Assembly: GCA_964409695.1 (NCBI GenBank) | Contig: CAYPDX010000018.1 | Location: forward strand, 1 to 24,621 | Length of the DNA: 24,621 nt | Direction of reading: 5' to 3' | Origin: JABDAD01 sp964409695 | GTDB taxonomy: Bacteria; Pseudomonadota; Alphaproteobacteria; Rickettsiales; Rickettsiaceae | Shown here: positions 16,011 through 22,804 of the stretch, piece by piece | Position numbering within the stretch: the stretch's first letter is position 1 | Layout: every line of letters begins with the position of its first letter | Translations under genes and position numbers: made by a program | Notes under the pieces: generated by a model | What the model was told of the DNA's origin: nothing | What the model saw: only the letters and a program-made list of their open reading frames with translations | The model's database searches: none

Positions 16011-16358
16011 CTATTTTCTTATTAGGATGATTTCATCCTCAAATTCACTTGTTGAAGACTCCAAAGCTGTAATAGGGTCGCCCTTTGGCCTTACAAATTC
16101 TTCGTCAAACTGTTCTTGTTTGCATTTTTTACCTCTACATTTATCTTTATAGACCTTATCAATTTCACCAGAATCAATTTGCTTATCTACAGCTCTAAGC
16201 ATAGTGCAAGGAAGTCCTCTACTATCAGAGCAATTAAATTTAGATGAATATGTAGAGCAGGATGTTAAAAGAACAGCATTACAGCAGATCATAAGTACTA
16301 CGGCGAATCGACTTATTATTTTATGAGTTAAAGTTACAAAATTCATAGTATTTCTCAT
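16011..16358 (-). CDS. traV: TraV, outer-membrane lipoprotein of the F-type core complex
   Basis: A short 115-residue lipoprotein (F TraV 171). The leader ends in a clear lipobox, LLTSC (Cys at about 34), and the mature part has the two-cysteine motif KFNCSDSRGLPCTML typical of TraV, then a charged tail. TraV is the VirB7-like partner of TraK and TraB. Starts at 16358 or 16346 are both possible; neither has a strong ribosome site. It lies 83 bases after traB, the widest gap inside the undisturbed part of the operon. Confidence 0.88.
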   Translation of the reverse strand: MRNTMNFVTLTHKIISRFAVVLMICCNAVLLTSCSTYSSKFNCSDSRGLPCTMLRAVDKQIDSGEIDKVYKDKCRGKKCKQEQFDEEFVRPKGDPITALESSTSEFEDEIILIRK

Positions 16359-16441
16359 GTTTTTATATTCTTATATTACTGTGTTCATGCATCACTGAAT
16401 GCTTGTGGTTATATTAAAATTTAGCTAAGCACATCTTATGA

Positions 16442-17746
16442 TTACTTAAGCTCATTTATTTGACTTTTACGGTCATTCTCTATTTTTTTCACCACATCTA
16501 AGCTTCCTAGATATACACCCCTTGTAAAAACTATATCAACTCTAGTACCAGCTGGGATAAGTAATACAGGAGACATATTCTCAGCTTGCTTGATATAGTA
16601 ATCAGCTATTTTTTCAGCCGCAGTACCTACCCCTGAAAGTCCATTATCTTTTAGTCTGCTGTTAAAGTTTTGCTGCTGAGTATTTACAGCACCAAGTGAA
16701 CTAAGTGTAAACTGACCCTCTGATTTCATGGTGCCAGCAAGACCACTAAGCATGCCTCCAATTGCAGCATTTTTAAGATTCTTGGTACTCATATCTATAA
16801 CCTTCCCTTTAATACCGTTCATACCATCATCTCCATATATAAGACCTGCTATTTTGGTAGTGATGATTTCTTCAGAAGTTTTATTCTCACAAACTAAGAC
16901 TTCAGCTCTAATTACAGCTCTTTCGCTTGATAAATCACCATAACTACTACCAAGGATTCTGCAGCTACTTAAATCAGCATTAAAGTTCTTAGGTAAATTA
17001 CCACGTCCAGTAACTCTCATTACAACTGGAACAGGCTCTGAACTACTTGAGGCAGATGTTGAAACCGAGATCCCCCCTAAAAGAGTACCAGTTACATAAG
17101 ATGTCTCTGGTATATACATTTTACTATCTCGTGGAGCTCTTATATCCATCTCATCTTCTATAATCTCACTTTGCAAGTTAGGTTCCTCTATAATTACATT
17201 CGCCCTATCCTCTTCCCTAGCTGCAAATTTCATCTCACGCATTTCATAAGCTGCTGCTTCTAAATCTTCTCTTGCGCTTTTAAGCATTTCTTTTAATTCT
17301 TTTATGTCGTCCTTTGTTTGATTTAGAGTTTCTTCTGATTTTGCATTTATACTTTCTGATATTTTACTTAACTGAATATTTGTAGTTTCTTGAGTTTCAC
17401 TTAATTTATCCTCAAAATGATTCCTCCACATACGCTCTGGATCGAGCGCCTTACTTGCTACTTCCACATTTATTTTTTCTTTGTTTTGATTTTTCTTATT
17501 ACTAGAAGAGGACTTACCATTACCCCCACCAAAACTAGCACTTAAGAATAAAAATCCGCCGATAGCTACTAAAGCCATTATGCAAAGAGCAACAAGCATT
17601 TGCTTCATGAATATCTGATGAGATGTCAATGCTGCCTTTTCTTTCGTCGCAGTATTATTATCACTTTCAAATAGGCCATCATTATTATTAGGTATTTTAA
17701 TTCCAAGCCTTGATAAAAGCGTAAAAAAATGTTTTTTTAAATCCAT
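16442..17746 (-). CDS. traB: TraB, core-complex scaffold (VirB10 family)
   Basis: The 434-residue protein (F TraB 475) spans the envelope, linking the inner-membrane ATPase to the TraK/TraV outer-membrane ring. It has a cytoplasmic N terminus, one membrane segment (about residues 51-72), a coiled-coil region (about 110-180; repeated SEE, KELKEML, EDLEAAAYEMREM), and a C-terminal VirB10-like beta domain with VTGTLLGGISVSTSA, PVVMRVTG, CRILGSSYGDLSSERAVIR and a final LLIPAGTRVDIVFTRGV. ATG 17746 has AGGGA 8 bases upstream. It follows traK after 42 bases. Confidence 0.95.
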   Translation of the reverse strand: MDLKKHFFTLLSRLGIKIPNNNDGLFESDNNTATKEKAALTSHQIFMKQMLVALCIMALVAIGGFLFLSASFGGGNGKSSSSNKKNQNKEKINVEVASKALDPERMWRNHFEDKLSETQETTNIQLSKISESINAKSEETLNQTKDDIKELKEMLKSAREDLEAAAYEMREMKFAAREEDRANVIIEEPNLQSEIIEDEMDIRAPRDSKMYIPETSYVTGTLLGGISVSTSASSSSEPVPVVMRVTGRGNLPKNFNADLSSCRILGSSYGDLSSERAVIRAEVLVCENKTSEEIITTKIAGLIYGDDGMNGIKGKVIDMSTKNLKNAAIGGMLSGLAGTMKSEGQFTLSSLGAVNTQQQNFNSRLKDNGLSGVGTAAEKIADYYIKQAENMSPVLLIPAGTRVDIVFTRGVYLGSLDVVKKIENDRKSQINELK

Positions 17747-17788
17747 AAAAATAATCCCTACTCTAACTTTATTGCTATATGCGATGAT

Positions 17789-18703
17789 TTATAATTTTTG
17801 TTCTATATCACGCAGAACTACGTAACAATTAACGCTACTTTTTGCCGGTATTACTTTATATTTCATGCTCGTAAGTAGAGTGTTCTTAAATAACTTACTT
17901 AAGTCTTCTTCTGTAACAACAATAGGAGCACTAGTATAATTTTTTATTTCAAGGACGAGTCCTTTAAGACCTATCAGTTTATAGTTATAAAGTTCAATTT
18001 CTCTTATTTCTAAGTCAGAAAAAGCAGATAACTCATAATTGTTTTTTCTTAAATCAACTAATGCTCCCATATAACTTTTATCTGCCATTTTATTTTTTCT
18101 GCAGTTTTTACAGTTTTTGGTATTTGAAAGAACTGTAAAACTTTTTACATCGTATTTTCCTTTTTTATTCCTTACCATCACTTTTAGCATTTCTTTTGCC
18201 TCAAGCATCACATCAGATACGGAGCTATTTGCCTTATTCTTACTACCCCCTATTGAAATCACACTTCCTTCAGTATCTTTTACAACTAATGATAAATCCT
18301 GAACCTTCCCTCCACTTGAGATAATAGTTATGTCTATTTTCTCTCCAGCTTTTACCTTAGGAAGTATAAAAATACTCATACCCTGCGAGTCATGAATCAT
18401 CTTGTATTTATTACTATCACCTACAACTTCTTTAATACTATATGACCCAAAACTTATTCTTGTCTGAGACTTAGTACCAATAACAGCTGTTATTTTTTTA
18501 TGAGAATCATGAGGAAATTCTTGAGCTGTTGCTCCATGTATATCTATCTTACTTTCAGCTTTTGAAAATTGATCATTCGCAGCATGAGACACTGTTGAAA
18601 TTACGGATAAAATCAAGAACGCTACAGATAGAAACATATTAATAAAATTAGACTTATAATAAGTACCAGTAATACGAGAAACCGTTAGTTTTTTCTTATT
18701 CAT
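17789..18703 (-). CDS. traK: TraK, outer-membrane secretin-like core protein (VirB9-like)
   Basis: The 304-residue protein (F TraK 242) has a leader covering about residues 22-41 (ending VSHAA) after a long basic N-terminal extension. The mature part is strand-rich with TraK-type stretches TRISFGSYSIKEVVGD and MSIFILPKVKAGEKIDITI, and a C-terminal half with LEIREIELYNYKLIGLKG, as in F TraK. A CKNCRKNK pair of cysteines is seen near residue 197. It forms the outer-membrane ring with TraV and TraB. ATG 18703 overlaps the traE stop in an ATGA arrangement, so it is translationally coupled. Confidence 0.92.
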   Translation of the reverse strand: MNKKKLTVSRITGTYYKSNFINMFLSVAFLILSVISTVSHAANDQFSKAESKIDIHGATAQEFPHDSHKKITAVIGTKSQTRISFGSYSIKEVVGDSNKYKMIHDSQGMSIFILPKVKAGEKIDITIISSGGKVQDLSLVVKDTEGSVISIGGSKNKANSSVSDVMLEAKEMLKVMVRNKKGKYDVKSFTVLSNTKNCKNCRKNKMADKSYMGALVDLRKNNYELSAFSDLEIREIELYNYKLIGLKGLVLEIKNYTSAPIVVTEEDLSKLFKNTLLTSMKYKVIPAKSSVNCYVVLRDIEQKL

Positions 18704-19437
18704 CTTGGTTCTCCTTCATCATCTAAATCGTCTTGTTCAAGTTGCTGTCTAACAAGTTCGTTACTTACATCTTGATTTTCGTTAATTGTATCAGCTTCTG
18801 ATTTACCTAAATCATTTACACCATCTTTTATAACTTCTTCAAATTTAAGGCTTTTTGCCTTGTCTCTCGCTTTTTTCTCATCATCTATAATTCTTACAAA
18901 AGATTTTAGTCTTAGGCTGCCTCCTTGATACTCAAACTCTAGTTTATAATCTTCTTTTTCAGTTTCATGGCCCGCCTTACCATAATATGAAGTTAAAATT
19001 CCATGAGCTATTACACTCAAATTTTTTAGATCTATTTCTAAATTCTTGACGCTAAAATATGTTGAGAGGCTAAATCTCTTATAATCCCTCTCGCACATTA
19101 CAAAATACTCAAGCAGCTGCTTTAAAGCCTTCCTATTACTGTTTGATGTATACTTAAGAACCAGAGCTTTCTTGTGTTCAATATCAGAAGGGCTAAGGTC
19201 GAGGAGGTTACTTAAAAACAATAAAGAAGTCTCCTCAAGGTAGCTTTTTGAGACTCCAGAGTTAGAGACCATCATCTCCTGTCTTAAAGCAGGCACCATA
19301 ACTACTTTCTGGTCTACTGTTGCAACAGAAACAGCAAGAAAAGCATTCGATACAAGCAGTAAACCCGTTGTTAACAACAACATGTTTCTTTGCTTAATTG
19401 TATTGTCAGTATTTTTTCCTAAAACTTGTGTATTCAT
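18700..19437 (-). CDS. traE: TraE, inner-membrane pilus assembly protein (VirB5/VirB8-type position)
   Basis: At 245 residues it is longer than F TraE (188). One N-terminal membrane segment (about residues 20-40) is followed by a TraE-type periplasmic domain: KVVMVPALRQEMMVSNSGVS, then SYLEETSLLFLSNLLDLSPS, a helical SNRKALKQLLEYF, and strand-rich YKLEFEYQGGSLRLKSF. The extra length is an acidic C-terminal tail from about residue 195 to the end, absent from F TraE. It sits between traL and traK as in F and overlaps traK by 4 bases. Confidence 0.93.
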   Translation of the reverse strand: MNTQVLGKNTDNTIKQRNMLLLTTGLLLVSNAFLAVSVATVDQKVVMVPALRQEMMVSNSGVSKSYLEETSLLFLSNLLDLSPSDIEHKKALVLKYTSNSNRKALKQLLEYFVMCERDYKRFSLSTYFSVKNLEIDLKNLSVIAHGILTSYYGKAGHETEKEDYKLEFEYQGGSLRLKSFVRIIDDEKKARDKAKSLKFEEVIKDGVNDLGKSEADTINENQDVSNELVRQQLEQDDLDDEGEPR

Positions 19438-19466
19438 TTCTCACTCGCCTAATTTAAAACTCAAAA

Positions 19467-19754
19467 TTACAAAAATTTATGAATACAAGAGTTTGGTAGA
19501 TATCTAGACATTGAAATAAGCTGTGTTGGTAGATTGCCATAACACCATTTCTGTATGTAACCTTTGTACCAATATGAAGAGAAGTTAGCTCCAAACAAAT
19601 AAGCAATAGCTCCTCCAATAATTGCAAAAGTAAATTCGAACTTTGTAAGCAATATTAAGCCTGTTAATCCAGCAGTTAGCAATCCTGTAAACTTAAGGCC
19701 GTAATAGTGTAATTCTTTATTTAAACACTGATTAATTTTTATCCTTTCTGACAT
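19467..19754 (-). CDS. traL: TraL, small inner-membrane pilus assembly protein (VirB3-like)
   Basis: The 95-residue protein (F TraL 91) has two close membrane segments at about residues 21-38 and 42-58, then YWYKGYIQKWCYGNLP, matching the TraL pattern of a basic-aromatic stretch followed by a short C terminus. VirB3-like proteins help dock the assembly ATPase. ATG 19754 lies 1 base after the pilin stop, implying coupled translation. Confidence 0.92.
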   Translation of the reverse strand: MSERIKINQCLNKELHYYGLKFTGLLTAGLTGLILLTKFEFTFAIIGGAIAYLFGANFSSYWYKGYIQKWCYGNLPTQLISMSRYLPNSCIHKFL

Positions 19755-19755
19755 A

Positions 19756-20115
19756 TTATGCTATCCCATATCCGCTTTTAAGAGCAAACATAGCAAGGCC
19801 AGCTCCAGCGCACCCCTTAAAAAATCCCATAGCTCTAGCGGCAGGATCAGCAGGTGATGCTATCGCCCCTAAAGCCCCAGTAGCAATAACTGCCTTCCCC
19901 CAATTATCTAGTACTACTCGTAGTAGCACGTCAAGCCCAGCGGTTGCAGAACGTTCTAAATCAAATGACGCAGCATAAACCTCTGCTGGCCAAAAAAATG
20001 ATGCCATTACTGAAATCAAACAAAGACTAAAAATGATACTAGATAGCTTATAAGGCTCTGTATTTCTATCCTGGGTTGAAATTTGTGTTAACAATGTATT
20101 ATGTTTTTGATTCAT
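19756..20115 (-). CDS. traA: TraA-like prepropilin (TrbC/VirB2 family)
   Basis: The 119-residue protein equals the size of F prepropilin (121). It has a long leader with a hydrophobic core ending EVYA|AS (cleavage near residue 49), a short polar stretch, and two hydrophobic helices (about 59-88 and 92-117) with the Gly/Ala-rich loop SPADPAARAMGFF between. This matches VirB2/TraA architecture: two membrane helices and a short cytoplasmic basic loop. AAGGAG lies 8 bases before ATG 20115, one of the best ribosome sites in the window, which fits an abundant structural protein. It sits directly before traL as in F. Residue identity to F TraA is low; the call rests on size, topology and place. Confidence 0.85.
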   Translation of the reverse strand: MNQKHNTLLTQISTQDRNTEPYKLSSIIFSLCLISVMASFFWPAEVYAASFDLERSATAGLDVLLRVVLDNWGKAVIATGALGAIASPADPAARAMGFFKGCAGAGLAMFALKSGYGIA

Positions 20116-20141
20116 TATTGATTCTCCTTGTATTTATTTGA

Positions 20142-20456
20142 TTAATTAGGAAGTTTTTCTTTTTTTATTTTTAGGCTCATTAAATCAGCTATATCCTCAA
20201 TAGAATTAATTCTCCTATCAAAAATCACACTAGCAAGTCTAATAAGCCTGTGACCTCTTCTAATCTTCTCTGTACCCTTTATTCTTGAAATCCTCGATAA
20301 TGTGTCTTTTAAGAAATTTTCTGTCATGTCATAGAGAGTTTCTTCAAACAACTCCTTACTGTCGTAGACTATCCTAAGTGGGTTCTCCCCTACCCCGTAA
20401 TACATTACATATTTTGAGTATTCGTTCTCGTTTTTCTCAACTATATATTTGTTCAT
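20142..20456 (-). CDS. Unrecognised small protein, first gene of the tra operon
   Basis: A 104-residue charged, soluble-looking protein with no leader or membrane span. I do not recognise the family. The C-terminal half (RRGHRLIRLASVIFDRRINS and following) is basic and helical. ATG 20456 has AGGTG 4 bases upstream, and the tra promoter (20484-20512) lies just in front, so it is the first gene transcribed. It lies 26 bases before the pilin gene. In F the equivalent position holds small regulators (TraJ, TraY), which makes a regulatory or relaxosome role a reasonable guess, but nothing in the sequence proves it. Confidence 0.7.
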   Translation of the reverse strand: MNKYIVEKNENEYSKYVMYYGVGENPLRIVYDSKELFEETLYDMTENFLKDTLSRISRIKGTEKIRRGHRLIRLASVIFDRRINSIEDIADLMSLKIKKEKLPN

Positions 20457-20479
20457 ATTACACCTGTATGTTATATAGT

Positions 20480-20581
20480 ATTACATATATATAATATTAC
20501 TAGTAATGTCAAGCATTACATATATAAATATTCTATTGTATTTTTTTCTTTTAGGTAAAGTTACATATATAGAGTTTGACA
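20480..20581. repeat. Three direct copies of TTACATATATA in the divergent control region
   Basis: Copies start at 20481, 20516 and 20571 (two preceded by A, one by G), spaced 35 and 55 bases. The first covers the -10 box of the tra promoter, the second lies just outside its -35 box, and the third is next to a TTGACA on the plus strand (20586-20591). This layout suits operators for a regulator acting in both directions. The region is very AT-rich, which lowers the weight of any single copy. Confidence 0.5.
20484..20512 (-). promoter_or_regulatory. Promoter of the tra operon
   Basis: Minus strand: consensus TTGACA (20507-20512), 17-base spacer, TATATG (20484-20489). The 12-bp palindrome ATTACTAGTAAT (20496-20507) fills the spacer. 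Predicted transcript start is about 20 bases before the first ATG. Confidence 0.6.
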
Positions 20582-20669
20582 AAAGAACATTTGTGTGCCA
20601 ATTAGTAATCTTAGAAGAGCTTTATTCAATTGCTAAAAATATAATTTGCTGAATTTCTTGAGATTAATA

Positions 20670-21098
20670 ATGTCCAACACTGCATTACAGAAAAATTTAG
20701 AAAGAATTATTAAAGACCAGAATTGTTCCCTTTCTGAACTTGAAAGGAAAGCAAATATGAAAAAAAATGGAATATACAATATTTTAAAAGGCATCTCTAA
20801 AAAACCTTCTGCTGAAGCCCTTCAAGCTATATCAAAAACTCTTGGGGTCACAATAGATGATTTGTATGATCCATCTTTTGAAAAAAGAGATTTTTTAGAT
20901 CAAAGTGACCTAGATTTAATAGAGAAAATAGTACATGAATTGAACATGGAAATAAAAGTACAAGAACTACAAATTACAGAAATTGATCTAACAAATCTTA
21001 TTCTTGAAATTTTCAATTATTCAAAACTAGACCGACAAAAAGAAATAGACAAAAGATTTATTAAATGGATCATACAACAACGCACTACTAAAAAATAA
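20670..21098 (+). CDS. XRE-family helix-turn-helix regulator divergent to the tra operon
   Basis: From ATG 20670 the product is 142 residues; a TTG at 20646 would add 8 codons. Residues about 6-66 form a Cro/C1-type HTH: LERIIKDQNCSLSELERKAN, then GIYNILKGISKKPSAEALQA, and ISKTLGVTIDDLYD, the typical end of this domain. The C-terminal 75 residues are helical and unassigned, perhaps for dimerisation or signal binding. It is the only plus-strand gene I support, transcribed away from the tra operon across a 213-base control region with repeated sites. It is probably a repressor of conjugation and of itself. A plus-strand TTGACA at 20586-20591 has no good -10 partner. Confidence 0.88.
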   Translation: MSNTALQKNLERIIKDQNCSLSELERKANMKKNGIYNILKGISKKPSAEALQAISKTLGVTIDDLYDPSFEKRDFLDQSDLDLIEKIVHELNMEIKVQELQITEIDLTNLILEIFNYSKLDRQKEIDKRFIKWIIQQRTTKK

Positions 21099-21130
21099 TC
21101 TTTAAGCCTAAAACGAATTGATTTAAAGTA

Positions 21131-21790
21131 TCAAACAATCTTCATCAACTCGCGCAAACTTCTCTCTTTATATTCTATAAAATCAATTACTTTTCCATTT
21201 TCTTGATTTACTATATTATCTTTTATAGGATATATAACTTCTATTTTGTTTTTTTCTCCATCTGAAGAAATATTATAGTCAAACTTCTGCTCTTTAAGTA
21301 GTCTAAATATTTTAGAACAGTTTAACAAAAATATATCGTCAAAATCTTCTGTAATAATTTCAGATAGATATATCATTTTCTCTTTATTTAAAGAAAAACT
21401 ATCATATAAAATTACAATTTTATCATCGAAAAAATTAATATTTATCGTCTTTATATCCTCAGATTGGCCATTCATAATTTCCATTATGTTAAAGACCAAA
21501 CTAAAAATAATTTGATAAAAAATCTCATGAGCACATGTAATATTTAGTTTCTTTGTACTGTTCCTAAAGTGCAGAGAAATCCCCATATATTTTGGTTCAA
21601 AATAAGCTTTTAAAGATTTCGTTAGGCTTACTAAATCAATTATCTCTAGTGCCGAATCACAGAAACTTTTAGACAGAAGACTTTTGTTTTTTAATGCCAT
21701 ATTTATTATTTTTTTTTCACAATATGATTGAGTCAGTTCTTCATAAATATAGATTTCTGTAGATTTTTTTAAAAAAACTTTTTTTATCAT
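21131..21790 (-). CDS. Degenerate histidine-kinase-like ATPase-fold protein
   Basis: A 219-residue soluble protein. The middle part resembles an HATPase_c domain: an N-box-like stretch EIFYQIIFSLVFNIMEIMNG (about residues 89-108), then alternating strands IKTININFFDDKIVILYDS where a kinase would have its DxGxG (G1) box. Here that reads YDSFSLN, without the glycines, and I see no G2 box. Preceding residues (about 30-75) could be the DHp-like helical pair but carry no obvious phosphoacceptor His. It may be an inactive or divergent kinase-type protein, or similarity by fold only. ATG 21790 has AAGAG 6 bases upstream and lies 23 bases after the winged-helix-like gene, so the two form an operon. 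It converges on the XRE gene. Confidence 0.5.
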   Translation of the reverse strand: MIKKVFLKKSTEIYIYEELTQSYCEKKIINMALKNKSLLSKSFCDSALEIIDLVSLTKSLKAYFEPKYMGISLHFRNSTKKLNITCAHEIFYQIIFSLVFNIMEIMNGQSEDIKTININFFDDKIVILYDSFSLNKEKMIYLSEIITEDFDDIFLLNCSKIFRLLKEQKFDYNISSDGEKNKIEVIYPIKDNIVNQENGKVIDFIEYKERSLRELMKIV

Positions 21791-21813
21791 GTTTTTCTCT
21801 TATTTTTTGTTTT

Positions 21814-22284
21814 CTAATGTTGGATATTCGAAGTTTGATGACTTGTAGAATATTCTTGAGAAACAATATTCACACCGATTTTGGCCGCAGAACATGGAGT
21901 TTGGAGATTAATGTCCAGAATAGAAGTATCGGTGATTTTATTGATATTTAGTGTTACATAAAAAATGTTGAGACTTGCATTTCCTTGGTTAAATCTCCTA
22001 TAAATAAGATCAAGACTTTCAAGATAAATAAAAGCTTCTTTGACCCTTTTTCTAGTGAAACCAAATTTTTGTTCAAAATACTGGTATGATACTTCCCAGT
22101 TTTTGTTTATCTTTGATGAACTATAACGCTGCCAGTAAATAATTTCAGTCAATACTGTTATAACCACCAAATCAGACTTTTCTCCAATGCTATGTATTGT
22201 TTGGTACCACACGTGAGGAATTATATTTTCACTTTCGCAAAGAAGACGTGATTCACCCTCTGCATATCTACTATTCTGTAACAT
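21814..22284 (-). CDS. Winged-helix-like plasmid protein, possibly replication-associated
   Basis: 156 residues from ATG 22284, chosen because AGGAG lies 5 bases upstream; an ATG at 22299 has no such site. The central part (about residues 20-105) has the pattern IIPHVWYQTI, DLVVITVLTEIIYWQRY, SYQYFEQKFGFTRKRVKEAF and IYLESLDLIYRRFNQGN. That is a winged-helix arrangement often seen in phage and plasmid replication or partition proteins (live-in-plasmid, 'ILsEIvYW...kFglskkqv..al..Le..glI.r' type). The C-terminal 40 residues are polar and probably disordered. It lies upstream of the HATPase-like gene in one unit, and downstream of the replication gene across a 505-base gap. Fold call is moderate; function is not known. 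Confidence 0.6.
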   Translation of the reverse strand: MLQNSRYAEGESRLLCESENIIPHVWYQTIHSIGEKSDLVVITVLTEIIYWQRYSSSKINKNWEVSYQYFEQKFGFTRKRVKEAFIYLESLDLIYRRFNQGNASLNIFYVTLNINKITDTSILDINLQTPCSAAKIGVNIVSQEYSTSHQTSNIQH

Positions 22285-22333
22285 ATACACTCCTAACATT
22301 TATAGAAATGTGAAAGAAAACCAATATTTTTTC

Positions 22334-22410
22334 TTGAACTTTAAGAAAAAATAGTTACACTCTGAATGTCAACTACAGGGTGTGGGAGCCTTCTCGCACC
22401 TTTTCTTTTT
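22334..22410 (+). ncRNA. Candidate small RNA with its own promoter and terminator
   Basis: Plus strand: TTGAAC (22334-22339), 16-base spacer, TACACT (22356-22361), then about 15 bases later a GC-rich stem (GGTGTGGGAG / CTCGCACC with wobble pairs, 22379-22400) followed by TTTTCTTTTT. This would give an RNA of about 40 bases, antisense to the leader of the gene starting at 22284. It is the most GC-rich spot in the gap and no plus-strand gene lies upstream that would need a terminator. Speculative. Confidence 0.3.
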
Positions 22411-22606
22411 CCATTTTCTCAAAAAATCTCTATATACGATCTCTTTTAAGATTTGTGCATAATAAACTATAATGCTTAATTATTAGTTAATTTTATGCCA
22501 TGCAATATGAATAAGTAATTTATTATATTTAATCTTCTCAAAATTACCTCCTTTCAAGTTTTGAGCATCACTATTATTAAAATTAGAAACTCTGGTTATA
22601 TAAAGA

Positions 22607-22633
22607 AGATATACACATCTTTTGTGTATATCT
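22607..22633. repeat. Perfect 11-bp hairpin in the gap
   Basis: Arms AGATATACACA and TGTGTATATCT with a 5-base loop. No T-run follows on either strand, so a terminator is unlikely. It could be an operator or an origin-associated cruciform. Confidence 0.45.
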
Positions 22634-22804
22634 ATGTGGATTTCAACACTTAGAGCCTTGTATAAACAAGCCCCAATAGAATTGCACACAGTTTTATCAG
22701 CACTTAAATAAATCACAATGAGATAGTTAAATTATTTTACTCTCGAAAAAATTTTGTTTCCCTATTTATCAAAAGATGCCTTTTCCATTTTAAGTGGAAT
22801 GAAC

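Larger units (their letters stand above)
22300..22804. other. 505-base gap without a supported gene
   Basis: Holds a possible small plus-strand RNA (22334-22410) and a perfect hairpin (22607-22633). An open frame at 22483-22716 (minus, GTG start, 77 residues) has no ribosome site or recognisable motif, and I do not support it. The stretch is very AT-rich and lies between the replication gene and the winged-helix-like gene, so it could include an origin; I find no clear iterons or good DnaA boxes. Confidence 0.5.

Noticed and set aside
21099..21130. Possible terminator between the convergent XRE and HATPase-like genes
   Set aside because: Only 6-bp AT arms (CTTTAA / TTAAAG) with a long loop and no T-run.
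22483..22716. 77-codon minus-strand frame in the gap
   Set aside because: GTG start, no ribosome site, no motif, and it contains the perfect hairpin at 22607-22633.
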